Source of the DNA: UBA4465 sp002292365
GTDB lineage: Bacteria; Bacteroidota; Bacteroidia; Cytophagales; Cyclobacteriaceae
Direction: 5' to 3'
Assembly (NCBI GenBank): GCA_943788615.1
Contig: CALSQY010000001.1
Span: forward strand, 1,491,576 to 1,555,575
DNA: 64,000 bases
The position numbers and the translations under genes were made by a program. Position 1 is the stretch's first letter, and each line of letters opens with the position of its first letter. The notes beneath the pieces were generated by a model. That model was not told where the DNA came from, ran no database searches, and saw nothing but the letters and a program-made list of their open reading frames with translations. Positions 46,101 to 57,000 of this stretch are shown here, one piece after another.

Positions 46101-46389
46101 TGATAAAATCCATGTCTGGGATATAGATTTACTCAGTGATGATTATGTACCTATAGTCTATCAAATGAATCAAGCGATCCAAGATATAGCGTTTATTGGT
46201 AATGATTGGTTTGTTTCTCTGAGTAGAGGTCAAAGTAACTTAGGTACTGATAGAAACTCTGTAGGTAGAATGTCTTTGTGGTCCGTTGATTTAGATTTGT
46301 TTGCCAAAAAGCTAGCGCAATCCGAGAAGACATGGCTGATCGAAGATTTTGAATATAATGATGGTTATCAAAAATATATTCCTAATTAA
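43153..46389 (+). CDS. Membrane-tethered STAND-type NTPase with WD40-like propeller
   Basis: A 1078-residue protein. Residues about 10-320 are an NTPase of the nSTAND kind: NPFKGLASFETEDAVFYQG, Walker A GDPGSGKT (51-58), Walker B-like LLNIDRLDD (about 150-158). A transmembrane helix is at about 514-534, then an Ala-rich coiled coil (540-655), and a C-terminal beta-propeller (about 700-1010) with a WD40-type unit LSRFIVSGGRDDKIHVWDI. Topology (NTPase in cytosol, propeller beyond the membrane, or both if hairpin) is not certain. STAND proteins are ligand-triggered switches. Here it lies inside the baseplate-to-receptor part of the CIS operon, and is the only P-loop protein of the locus. Confidence 0.88.
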   Translation: MSINNPIDKNNPFKGLASFETEDAVFYQGNENIKLLLLRQLADSNFVALLGDPGSGKTSFLNAKIIPTLQDGFIINGIKDWKIAYLYPGINPIRSLARALAQVNFIRSAPNEKIDPGLIEKFEKILKNNKYGIIEIFEEHKLISNCNILLNIDRLDDLFHLKKRGEDSLELDIFLTRIEEIINQTAYPISIIVSMRSKRTYDLASYFPDRSMFIETINKNQINLPIFSFADLMSTLDFFESKGYVTFDKDVKDHISTYYRAHPISLGEFQHTMRLSVERCMKNGRSNISLEDIEAVSGFKNSISNQLEDIFATFSKENQDNCRLVFQLLASESDRGFELSMSILEISDFTNIETDVIIQIIEWFVVDTCGAIKIDPIIGADQRLDNLDYLLDDSKIIITPYSRISLDDEILIKKWPRLEKWVHDEMENSDIYQGIFMDVSKGEVLYEGEKLRSVLHWYTEVNPSKGWAKRYGINYSLVKNFIDKSEEQFNTAQRILDEEDNSRRRKAKRNALIGIVFFLITIGLILVSMFFTGVAVDQKMEADKSKREANREKVAAEQAMNIAKEQTERAEIASYAAKRDSIRSIEKNKEANIAKSQAVNALKQAEYARKDAQLLMERQNELKIKLTESEKDIENKKIEFQYYATLGQINKICSEVLELAATPISDNLKIGANLIALGYKRLNSLDNPLYNNLIQNFPNSSIKMKSEFHVSEKNLIQAMGNVFQKLDIGLNKELSKIQFGTVIDVNRTKSKLAVGTDQSDIYEMNLPSENKFYDTDFLISGRYVRMREITSGIRSMKYIEEDNLIYGTVDGKVYQNSEQRFADDNGVKGSINGVFNLTDRDVLISNSLGYLIYIKENASSGFYAQLPHVDIKHNINVIDFSHKSSIIATNGRLSEIEFWGCPPGGDINFKEKIRIEGMRSKVTSLKFIDDKNWIIIGTQRGTLFIYSFLEDKVIFENKSAHLSALTVLAFDPLSRFIVSGGRDDKIHVWDIDLLSDDYVPIVYQMNQAIQDIAFIGNDWFVSLSRGQSNLGTDRNSVGRMSLWSVDLDLFAKKLAQSEKTWLIEDFEYNDGYQKYIPN

Positions 46390-46391
46390 AA

Positions 46392-49061
46392 ATGATCAAA
46401 ATAATAAATAAATTTTCCCTGTGCTTTTTACTGGTTTTTAGTTTATTTCAGCAAGAGCAAAGCTTTGCTCAAGTGATTTTTGATGATCTTAAAATAGGTA
46501 TTGATAAAGTTGAATCTGATGAAGTTGTTTTTAACAGCCTGCAAGAGATTGGTGTATACTACAAAAATAATCAGTTTGAGAAAGGGTTGGAAATTGCTAG
46601 TAATCTTTTTCAAAGCCAGTTTAATCAGTCTTCTATACAATCAAAGGAGTCGATATTAAATTTTGCTATTAAATTAAGTTTTGCATTGGACTTGAGAGAT
46701 AGTACGAGAAGTTTTATGGAAATATATTATAAAATAAATCCAAGTTTTTCGGATCGTACGATACCTAATATTACCCCAGCACTGCAAGTATTCATTAATA
46801 ATTTTATCAAAAGTAAAAATCAAGTTTCTGTTTTTGTAAATAAATTTGCTCAAAATATTGATTTTATCTCGTCCACTATTAGCATTTATGATCAAGGTGA
46901 TTTTGAACGATTGGGCATTAGAAATTTACTTGACTTGATTCGAATTACGCCTGGATTTGCTGAAATAGGTGATTGGAATGAGCGCCAATTTGGAACTAGA
47001 GGTACGTCAAATTCAACTTTGCAAGATGTACTTATATTGATCAATGGACATAGGATCAGTGACAACTTGACTAGTTCAAACGGACCTGATTGGATTAGTC
47101 TTGATTATGTAAAACAGATAGAATTGGTGCGGGGTCCAGGTTCTGCCATTTATGGGGGTAATGCTTTTAGCGGTGCCATCAATATAATTACAAATTCAGG
47201 CAAGGGTGAAAAAATTAATGAGGCTATTGTCCGATTGGGGAATGGGAATGACTTTTCAAGCGTAGATCAAAGTCTCAATAATGCTTATAAAATCAATTAT
47301 CAATATGGGACTCAGATTAATAATACCGAGAGTATTTATTTATCAGCGACTTTTCATCAATCAGGAGGAAGTGAAATTGATTACTCGGATGCGGATCGAA
47401 AAATTATTTTACCTGAATATAGCCAGAGCTCTGATTCCTTGGTAAGGGCTGCAGATACTACGGGTATAGAGCATATTAATGCTTATGGGCCCAGTTATAA
47501 CTTTTTATTGAATTATACCAATAATTCAATAAAGTTAACTGCCAATGCCCAATCCAATAACTATTATTTACCTAGAAGTTTTCGAAAAAATTTATGGGCA
47601 AGTCATGATGGAGATTCTTTGAATTCATTAAGAAGAAGGATTGATAAGAGGGAATTTATTCAAATTCAAGGCAATTTTTTGGAAAAAACTAGATTTGAAC
47701 AAAGTGCGTTAGAATTAAAAGTTTCTGGAGATCATTTTTTAAAGGATTTATCTATTCCAATTTGGTCATTTGGCGATTTATCTAATAGTTCATTGACTGG
47801 AGATGAATATCGAGCTACCGTCAATTTAGAGTTTTCAACTCAAGCTTTGACCCTTGGGGTTAACAACTTACCCAATTTTTTATTAGTGGGTGCGGAGTGG
47901 TATGTCAATCGTTGGGGTTATCATTATTTAAACAAAATAGATAGTATGACATATACCTCAACACTCATTGACGATGCGAGTTATAGTCCTGTTTTGGGAA
48001 GAAGGTCAGGAGATAGAAATGAAATATTTGCGGCTTTTTATATTCAAGATGAAATGCATTTGATCAAAGATCGAATGGTTTTGAATGCGAGTGTCCGATT
48101 CAATTATGATGAAGTATACTCTGATTTCAAAAATGGGATTCGTTGGGGTGAACAATATTCTCCAAGAATATCCCTAGTTTATATTGCCAATAAAAGCCAA
48201 GCTAAAAAGAGAATGTTGAAATTTAAGGCCATTTATAACTCCGCTTTTTTACCTGCCGCTTTTCTATATCGTAAGGGATTTGTTCCAGCGTTCAGAACAC
48301 CAAATGATGGAATCGATCCCTTAGATGCACAAATTATAGAATCTCTGGAGACGGGAACTTTTTTTCGGATCAATAAGCATTTAGATTTTAATTTTCAAAC
48401 CTATATCAATTATATCAGGGATAATATTGTTCAAGATGGAGATAACAGATACGTAAATGAACCTTTACCAACGAGAATAGCCGGACACGAAATGGAATTT
48501 AAATATCGATATATAAGCTCTCGAGCTTATATCAATGGCCTTAATTATCACTTTTTTGGTAATTATTCTTTCTCCAAAACCCAAATTGCTGTAGACTCGC
48601 TAGCAAGAATGTCTGATGTGTTTAACAACAATCAGTGGTCGGATACTACGTCGCGATACCCCACACATTATTTTAACTTTGGGGGGGATGTTTCCTTCAA
48701 GAAAAGTGTTTTAAATAAAACAAGAGATCAGTATTCATTGAGTTCGGATTATGATACGAAATTTCATATTCTTTTGGGATTAAATGGACAGTTAATCACT
48801 CAATCTCACCGTTATTCTGACTATGATATCACGAACAAGGGTCTAGCTGAAAAGATAGAATCGGGTAAAGAATGGATAGAAGTACCGGAACTTTTTTTAT
48901 TAAATGCAAATGTTAATGCTTATTTTGACAAGTACAAACTGGGTATTAACGTTTATAATCTTTTGAATAAAGAAGGTTTTATCACTGCGAGTGATACCAA
49001 TTTGGGATTACAGCGACAAGAAGGTAGAATGTTTTATCTCAGTTTGGGTTATTTGTTTTGA
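46392..49061 (+). CDS. TonB-dependent-type outer membrane receptor in the CIS locus
   Basis: An 889-residue outer membrane protein. Signal peptide (1-27), a helical periplasmic segment (about 30-145), a plug (about 155-270; RNLLDLIRITPGF, FGTRGTSNSTLQDVLI, QIELVRGPGSAIYGG), and a large beta-barrel to the C-terminal aromatic residue (LGYLF). A typical CarboxypepD-regulatory domain is lacking. Substrate not predictable. Two bases after the NTPase gene and in the same strand array, so it is probably part of the same operon; it could be a surface sensor or outer membrane anchor rather than only a nutrient importer. Confidence 0.9.
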   Translation: MIKIINKFSLCFLLVFSLFQQEQSFAQVIFDDLKIGIDKVESDEVVFNSLQEIGVYYKNNQFEKGLEIASNLFQSQFNQSSIQSKESILNFAIKLSFALDLRDSTRSFMEIYYKINPSFSDRTIPNITPALQVFINNFIKSKNQVSVFVNKFAQNIDFISSTISIYDQGDFERLGIRNLLDLIRITPGFAEIGDWNERQFGTRGTSNSTLQDVLILINGHRISDNLTSSNGPDWISLDYVKQIELVRGPGSAIYGGNAFSGAINIITNSGKGEKINEAIVRLGNGNDFSSVDQSLNNAYKINYQYGTQINNTESIYLSATFHQSGGSEIDYSDADRKIILPEYSQSSDSLVRAADTTGIEHINAYGPSYNFLLNYTNNSIKLTANAQSNNYYLPRSFRKNLWASHDGDSLNSLRRRIDKREFIQIQGNFLEKTRFEQSALELKVSGDHFLKDLSIPIWSFGDLSNSSLTGDEYRATVNLEFSTQALTLGVNNLPNFLLVGAEWYVNRWGYHYLNKIDSMTYTSTLIDDASYSPVLGRRSGDRNEIFAAFYIQDEMHLIKDRMVLNASVRFNYDEVYSDFKNGIRWGEQYSPRISLVYIANKSQAKKRMLKFKAIYNSAFLPAAFLYRKGFVPAFRTPNDGIDPLDAQIIESLETGTFFRINKHLDFNFQTYINYIRDNIVQDGDNRYVNEPLPTRIAGHEMEFKYRYISSRAYINGLNYHFFGNYSFSKTQIAVDSLARMSDVFNNNQWSDTTSRYPTHYFNFGGDVSFKKSVLNKTRDQYSLSSDYDTKFHILLGLNGQLITQSHRYSDYDITNKGLAEKIESGKEWIEVPELFLLNANVNAYFDKYKLGINVYNLLNKEGFITASDTNLGLQRQEGRMFYLSLGYLF

Positions 49062-49080
49062 TTAAAGTATAAAGGGATAA

Positions 49081-51021
49081 ATGTTTGAGACTACCTCCAA
49101 AACCATTAAAACAGAAATACTAGCGGGAATGACCTCTGCTGTGGTAACTATGCCTGTGGCCATAGCCTACGGATATGCCTCTGGTTTGGGACCATACGCG
49201 GGATTTGTTTCGGCTATTGTACTAGGATTTGTAGCAGCCCTTGTAGGGGGTACCTCTGGGCAAATTAGCAGTCCGACAGGTGCTTTGACTGTTGCTATTT
49301 CTGTTTTTGTAGTTACGGAAATTGAGATTCAGGGGAGTTTAGAGGCTGCATTGCCTATGCTGATGGCTATCTTTGTGTTGGCGGGTTGCCTTCAATTATT
49401 TTTTGGATTGTTGAAGTTAGGGGAGAACATTCAGTACATACCCTTCTCAGTGATTAGTGGATTTATGAGTGGTGTGGGTCTGATTATTATCGTCCTGCAG
49501 ATTCCGAATACCTTTGGTGTACCATCTGGTATATATACTTCTGTAATTTCAAAAATACTCAATATATTTTATTTCTTTGACCATGCTAATTGGTTGGCTT
49601 TTGCCTTCGTAGTTACTACGGTAGGTATTATTTATATTTTTCCTAAAATCACCAAAAAGATTCCAAGTAGTTTAGTGGCCTTACTGAGCTTGACGGGATT
49701 GGCATATATTTTTGAACTGGATATTGATAAACTCGGGGCTTTCAGTATTGATTTGAGTCATTTTAGTCTCATTTCTCTAGATCAGTTAAGTCATATAGAG
49801 ACCCTGCTTAGAATACTGATTGCTGCCGCTTCTTTGGCATTTATTGGATCTGTTAATACATTATTAACCTCTGTAGTAGCTGATAAGATGACCAACTCAG
49901 TACACAATAGTAACCAAGAATTAATTGGTCAAGGTATAGGTAATTTGCTTGCTGGTTTTTTCGGAGGATTTACGGGGAGTGGTGCCACAGCCTGCGCAGT
50001 GGCTAATATTCAGGCAGGAGGACGAAACCGTATCTCAGGGATGACCACAGCTTTTTTTTTACTGATATTCCTTATTTGGGGAGGTAATTTCATTGCTGAG
50101 ATTCCATTAGCATTAATTTCTGGTATTATGATTTCTATTGGCTATGAATTATTAGATAAGGTTACGCTCAAAAAGTTGATTATTATTCCTAGAGTAGATG
50201 CTGTCGTTATGGTAGCTGTGATGGGTTTGACGGCATTCTATGATTTACTATTTTCAGTAAGTTTGGGTCTGATTATTTCAGCTATTTATTTTATGAAGAA
50301 AATGGCAGATCAAGTAGAGGATGATTCAAATCAATCCAAATTAGAGTTGATGATTTATGAGCTCATCGATACTTTTGATGATGCCGAAGATTTTAAGGAT
50401 AAAGTTTTTATAAAGACCATCAAAGGACCTTTATTTTTTGGTTTCTCTACACGGTTTTTAAAGACCATACGTACTATTTCACCTAAGGTTGAGGTAGTTG
50501 TTTTTAATATGTCTTTGGTACCTTATATGGATTATTCCGGAATTCGCACATTCAAAGATGCGATATTATATCTTAAGTCGAAAAAGATAAAAATATCTTT
50601 TTGTGAGTTGAATAAGAAGAATTATAGCCTTTTAAAAGAACTAGACATTATTCCGAGCCAAGTTCCTGAAAAATACATTTTTGATTCTATTGAGAGTTGT
50701 GTCATGTGGTTAGATGAGCCAGGAAACATTGATGGATCTATTCAAGATGATTCACAGGTTTATTTCCCAAGTGCTTTTACTCCCAATGATGATGGTATCA
50801 GAGATGAATGGCTCATTATGAATATTGAAAAATTCCCAAAATGCCATTTACAAATTATGGATCCAGATTCAACCCTTGTTTTTGAATCTCATGGATATCA
50901 GCAACCTTGGGATGGAATTTTCAATGATGAGTCACTTCCAACGGGAGCCTATGAGTACGTATGTCAATTAGACCCCAATGATCCTGAAGAGATAACAGGA
51001 ACCGTTAATCTTATTCGTTGA
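49081..51021 (+). CDS. SulP-family anion transporter with STAS domain and C-terminal CHU_C (T9SS-type) domain
   Basis: A 646-residue protein: SulP transmembrane core (about 10-410; TSAVVTMPVAIAYG, then GGTSGQISSPTGALTVAIS and GFFGGFTGSGATACAVANIQ), STAS domain (about 440-545), then a C-terminal domain (about 560-646) with the gliding-motility/T9SS pattern YFPSAFTPNDDGIRDEW, QPWDG, LPTGAYEYV and final GTVNLIR. SulP proteins carry sulfate, bicarbonate or other anions, and STAS is cytosolic, so the CHU_C fold would be in the cytosol, contrary to its usual secretion role. The frame is continuous, so it is a genuine fusion. Nineteen bases follow the receptor gene and 21 precede the tape measure. 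Confidence 0.92.
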   Translation: MFETTSKTIKTEILAGMTSAVVTMPVAIAYGYASGLGPYAGFVSAIVLGFVAALVGGTSGQISSPTGALTVAISVFVVTEIEIQGSLEAALPMLMAIFVLAGCLQLFFGLLKLGENIQYIPFSVISGFMSGVGLIIIVLQIPNTFGVPSGIYTSVISKILNIFYFFDHANWLAFAFVVTTVGIIYIFPKITKKIPSSLVALLSLTGLAYIFELDIDKLGAFSIDLSHFSLISLDQLSHIETLLRILIAAASLAFIGSVNTLLTSVVADKMTNSVHNSNQELIGQGIGNLLAGFFGGFTGSGATACAVANIQAGGRNRISGMTTAFFLLIFLIWGGNFIAEIPLALISGIMISIGYELLDKVTLKKLIIIPRVDAVVMVAVMGLTAFYDLLFSVSLGLIISAIYFMKKMADQVEDDSNQSKLELMIYELIDTFDDAEDFKDKVFIKTIKGPLFFGFSTRFLKTIRTISPKVEVVVFNMSLVPYMDYSGIRTFKDAILYLKSKKIKISFCELNKKNYSLLKELDIIPSQVPEKYIFDSIESCVMWLDEPGNIDGSIQDDSQVYFPSAFTPNDDGIRDEWLIMNIEKFPKCHLQIMDPDSTLVFESHGYQQPWDGIFNDESLPTGAYEYVCQLDPNDPEEITGTVNLIR

Positions 51022-51042
51022 TGCCTTCAACGTAATAAATCG

Positions 51043-54000
51043 ATGGAACCAAATCATTTAATAAACACCTTATCATTAGAATTAGATAAGGAGCTGAGCA
51101 CCACTGAAGCGGGTCGCCTTAAGTCTAGAATCCTTGACGCGATAGACTATTGTTTTAATAAATATTATCCCTACGCTAAACATCTGAAAATAGAAGATAT
51201 CAGTCTCGATTTGGGTACGATAGATAGTAAAAATTTTCAGGAAGAATTTATTGTAAGACTCTCATATCTTTTAGATACTGAATTAGCAAAGTTACTTCAG
51301 CAGGAGAATATAGATGAGCTTATTGATCGACAAAATATTTTAAATGATTTAGAATTATTTATATATTTCCTTAAGACGGGGGTAATGATTTCAGGTTCTG
51401 ATTCGGTAACAAGCGTCTTCCAAAGATTAATAAAAAATGATTTACACTCTCTAAAATTTAATTTAAAAAACACCCTTAATGATAGGGCCATTAAAGAAAG
51501 ATTTTTTCATCAAATAAAGGAGGATCAGCTGGATGAATATTGGTTGAATGTTGAACCTATCATTTATTTAGAAATCAAGAGATTTAATTATAAAATACAA
51601 GAAACCATTTGGAAAAAAAAGGAATTTAAATCTTTTCAAAAAGAGTTTAATGATTCCTTAAGAAGGGTAACGTTTGATTTTATGGTCAATGACTATAGAT
51701 CCGTAAGCCTTAATGATTATATTAAATTCCTACAGTTAAAATTTAAAAAAGTCCAAGGTTTAGCCGATGAGGTTAAAACTATTGCATATCACAAGATAAT
51801 AGAATCGCTGAAAGGGAATGAACTTGAGGAGTCCTTTAAACCTACAAATAGTATTAAGCGTTTGATTGAAGAGTTAACCATTTATATCATTAAGGAACGT
51901 GCTTCATCGTTATCAGTAGCTAAAAAACAAACAATTAGGAAAGTATTTTTTCGAAGAGAAATTGAAGAAATTGTTTTACAATTCACGAAATCAAATTTTA
52001 CTATTAAAAAATTTATGCGCTCTTTGGAGCGAATCTATCAAGTATTAAATCCTCAGCAAATTGAATTGTTTTTCCAAATTCTTCAGCGTGAAAACAAATT
52101 CTCCTTTCAAAAAGAGCTCATTGAGCTATCCGCGATTATTCAGTTAACTCGACCTATTTTTTCTATTACCCTTTATGATTTGGGTTTATTGTGGGTGGGT
52201 GATGTTATCAAGGAATTAAAACAGCAGTTTAAAAAACGGCCTGCATTGTTATTTACGCTGATCGATCAGGTCTCTATAAGAACAGGCTATGGGCGAGATT
52301 ATATCATCGAAAAAATGATGAAATCTGAGGGTTCTGAAATGGCCAAAGCTGTATTGATAAAGCATAGAAAAGAGGTCGCAAACCTCTATAAGAAAGATTC
52401 AAGCGATTCAAGTCTAATCGATACTTATTTATATTATTTAAAATCTGGAATTTGGGAGCTAACAGATCAATCTCCCGATGATATATTGATCATGCTATTA
52501 AAAGACCATGTAGAGTCATTCATTCTAGCTCTTAAAAAGGAGCAGGGTTATAAAGTAGTCTGGCTAAGATTGATTCATGGCCATGAACTTCGCTCAGTCG
52601 AGAAAGTGATTATGGCTTTTTTTCAGGGTATTCAAAGAAAGAAAAAATTTGAAAAAATTATAAAATTGATCGATCAATATGATACCGATATATCGTTTAA
52701 AAAACATATTTTTGAACGTTTAATTACAGATCCTTCATGGTTTGATAATTTTCCATTTTCAGATAAGGGGTTCAATATGAATCGAATTAAAGAGGAAGTG
52801 GATTTATTTTTCAGTCAAGAACAGAATATCAAGGATTTATCCCTGGTCCCCTTAATTGACTATCTAAATCAAGGAAAATTAGAATTTGACTACTCTTTGA
52901 TAGAAATTCTAAAGATGGCTAAAAGACTTGGAAAGAAAGATCTGATAGAGTTATCAATGATCATTTCATTTGGCACTGATAATTATCAAAATAAGCTGAA
53001 ATTAAAACGAATTTTTGAAATTTTTTCATTGACTCAAATAGATATGCTTTTTGTTGTTTTTGCTCGGCAAGAAACCAAAAAGAGAAAGGCCTTTGAAAAC
53101 TTCCATTATCTTAAAATCTTTCTGCACACCTTATTTTCTGAAAATATTTATCATTATGGATATCAACAAATAGCTGGTTTTATCAATCATTTTTCTATTT
53201 CTGATCCACAGTTAAACAGATCATTATATGAATTGCTTGAAAGAGTAGCCTTAAAAAAAGACATGGTCTTTACCGAGTTACTTTCAACCATTATCGCTCA
53301 CCTAGACCCTGGTGAATATTCTAAATTAATTGCCTTACGAAGACAACTCATTCTATTTCAAACTGTTTTGGAAACGGCAAAGGAAAAAAGTCTCAAAATT
53401 ACAGATGATCTTCTTTTGATATTGAATTATTTGGAGCTGGGGGTTTGGCTTTCGGTTGATTTAGATCCAATTTCATCTCTTAAAAAGGTGCTAGAGGACA
53501 ATTTTGATCAATTAATTATTCAATTTAAAAAGAGAATTAGTCATCAAATTTTTTGGCTGCGATTGCTTTATCAATTTGATTTCGATATTGTTTTAAAAAT
53601 TATTTTGCAAGTTTTTAAGGACACTGCTGGATTTGTAGCGCTAGAAAAATATTTACCTGAATGGGAGCAAAGCGATCAGGATTTTAAATTCAAGCTACTT
53701 GAAACATTTATTTTAGTTAAAATGGATGTGGATAAAGGTGAAAATTTCGATGAATTATTCCAATATCAAGTGGCTTTATTTCAAAAAAATGATGCTGAAA
53801 CGGATGCGATTGAGTTAGAAAATATTGACCTTGACGAGGGGAAAATATTCAATGATTTTAATTTATTATTGACTGTTTTTTTTGACAATCCGACAGACAG
53901 TCAAGCAGATTTGGTGTGGGTGAGATTTAATAGTGAGGTGGGGCATGATGTGACTTTAAATAATTTTTTTATCAATGGGCAATATCCTTGGACTCTCTGG

Positions 54001-57000
54001 GAAATATTATTCAAAAAGGGGCAAAAAGTTCATTTGATAAGATTATTACGTCTTTCATTGTTGACTCATTTTCAAAACTCTTGGGAGATTAAACTGGTCC
54101 ATTTTTTTGGTACGCGCAACAGATTTTCATTCTTTAAAAAAAGTAATATTTTAGATTTTTTCAAGGCTCTACATTCCAAAGATTTAGATGAATTGAAAAA
54201 TCAGTTTACATTGGCATGGGCCACATTATTAAAGAAAAAACCAAATGAAACGGGTGCTTGGTTAGAAGATGAATTATTTAATCAATTCATCGGTTCATCA
54301 AATGGTTATGATCTAATTTCCAAGGATGTGCAGTTCAATCTTCAAATGAAGGATTTAACTGAGCTTGAGAATGATTTTTTACTTTTATTGTCAGGTCAAA
54401 AGGTTGATTTAGTAGAGGAAGTGAGATTAAAGATAAGTGACTGGATTTTGAATATTGTACCGGTAGCTACTACTAAATTTGAATTAAAAGAGCTGCTTTA
54501 TTTAAAGTTATTGTCTTTTGCCACCCCCCTTAAGGTTATCGATCTGAATCTGTTGATCAGAAATTTTTCACCTGAGATGAGATTATCTGTCTTTACCCAG
54601 ATTATTAATTTCAATATAGTAGAAATTAATCAAATATTACACCAGCAAAGGCTACTCTATCTTCTTCTTGAAAGTTTACTCGAAGACCAAAGTTTATCAG
54701 CTCAATTATTCTTAAATATTGACAAGAAAAAGTTGTCTAAATTTTTCTCATTACTATCTAGTCAAACCTTGAAAAAGTTGATGCTTTTATTTGATGACAA
54801 GAAGGATGATGAGGCTTTGTTGCTAGCTGCGGTTCGGGAATCTAAGGAGACGTCTTCAAAATCAGATCTCCAACCTTCAACTGAGGCCAAAGATCTTACT
54901 TTATTGCGTTTTGTGATTGAAGAAGGGAGTATCAGCAGAACACCTTTCAACCGTTGGTCATCCTTTGAGACAGTTTTTATGGAGCTATTGAGCGGTAACG
55001 TCTTGAAAGCCGTATTTTTCAAAGAGTTTGACTTGAATACCGTGCGTCAATTTTTGGCATTATTGTCTGCTGATGCTTTGACTCTGCTTACGGCTGTGTT
55101 TGATGACGAGAAGGACGATGAGGCTTTGTTGCTAGCTGCGGTACGGGAATTTAAGGAGATGCCTTCAAAATTAGATTTCCAGCCTTCAACTGAGGCTAAA
55201 GATCTTGCTTTATTGCGTGTTGTGATTGAAGAAGGGAGTATCAGCAGAACGCCTTTCAAGCGTTGGTCATACTTTGAGACGTTTTTTATCGAGCTATTGA
55301 GCGGTAACTTCTTTAAAGCCGTATTTTTCAATGAGTTTGACTTGATTACCGTGCGTCAATTTTTGGCATTATTGTCTGCTGATGCCTTGACTGCACTTGC
55401 AGCTGTATTTGATGACAAGAAGGACGATGAGGCTTTGTTGCTAGCTATGGTACGGGAATTTAAGGAGACGCTTACAACACCAGATCTCCAGCCTTCAACT
55501 GAGGCCAAAGATCTTGCTTTATTATGCGTTGTGATTGAAGAAGGTAGTATCAGTAGAACGCCTTTCAAGCATTGGTCATCTTTTGAGACGTTTTTTATGG
55601 AGCTTTTGGTTAGAGGAGTATTGACGGCCCAATTTTTTAAAGAGATTGAATTGAGTACGTTAAATAAATTTTATAAATTATTATCCTCCGATCTCCTCAT
55701 CTCTATCGAAAGCCTTTTTAGTCCAGATACCCCTCTGCTTTCTCCTTTACACTTGCTGATAAGCTCGAATGAGGGGGCAGCATTGGAAAAAGAGTTTTTG
55801 AATTTGAATGATCTTGGCGATCTGGCGACAGCAAGTCCATTTGATTTGTATCCACATCGGACATTTGGAATATTATTAGAAAAAGTTATTGAATTGGGAT
55901 TTAAAGAGGCCCAAACTCCTTATTTAACTTTCCAGGAATTTGAATTTCAATTTAATAAGCAATTATCCATTCAAAATACGATTTGGCAAATACTTACTCG
56001 GCGAAGTATTGGAAAAATGAAAATCTTTTTAAGAGTTCTCCAACAAGAAACGTTAGCCGAGTTAATCAAATTAATAAATTATAAGTTTGATGGGATTTCA
56101 TTTAATGAGATTATGAACTCTATTAAAAAAGCCAATCAAAAATCGATATCTGAAGTGGAAGTTTTAATGGTAATTTTTGGTTTATCACATGATCATTATG
56201 ATCAAGAATCTCTTTTGAAATTTTTGGATGATCAAATTAATTTTTTCATGATTCCTGATGAGTTTAAAGTTTTTCTATTGGCTCCAAAAAATAATGAGAT
56301 TACCCTCTCTTATGTTGATGAATTTATAATCTTTTTAAAAGATCGTAATAAGCTTAACAAAGTAATTTCCATTTATGAAGCAGAGGAGGCATTCAATAGG
56401 ATACTCCATTTTAAGAGGGAATTTTTTATATCACGATTAAGGAGAGATAGAGATGTTGAACAAGTATTGATCAGTTTATTTCAACGTTTGCCAGAAAAAT
56501 TAATTTCCCAATACTTTAATCAAATGATGCCTGACTATGCTGGACAATGGGAGCCTTTATGGCAAAGTATGGTATTCTCAGTTTCAAAAATCGTTTTTAC
56601 TTCTAAATTAATTTTATTAGGCTTAAGAAATATTCAAAAAATAGAATTCAACATATTGCGCGGTTTATTACTGGCGCAGTTGAATCCTAAAAAATCAGTA
56701 GCTCCTCTAAAATTGACCTTGTCAAAAGCTGGAAAAGCAGATCTTGACCAACTAAAGTCCCTATCATATGCCAGTATTAAAGACGATTATTTAGCTCATT
56801 TTGATATATATGATTTTGTTGAAGCGGTAATTACGACGGGAACATTTCCAAATTGGTCAGCCGCTTACTCAGTAGAAAGGTTTTATGAAATACTGGTTAA
56901 ATTAGCTAAAGTAGATGGGTATCATTTTAAATTAAATATTGATGCGCTCATCAAAAAGTCTGCAGATCTTGATTTTTTGATCTCATTTTTAGGTGAAAAA

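Noticed and set aside
54762..55568. Minus-strand Ser-rich ORFs within the tape measure repeats
   Set aside because: They recur only because the plus-strand repeat recurs; they are shadows.
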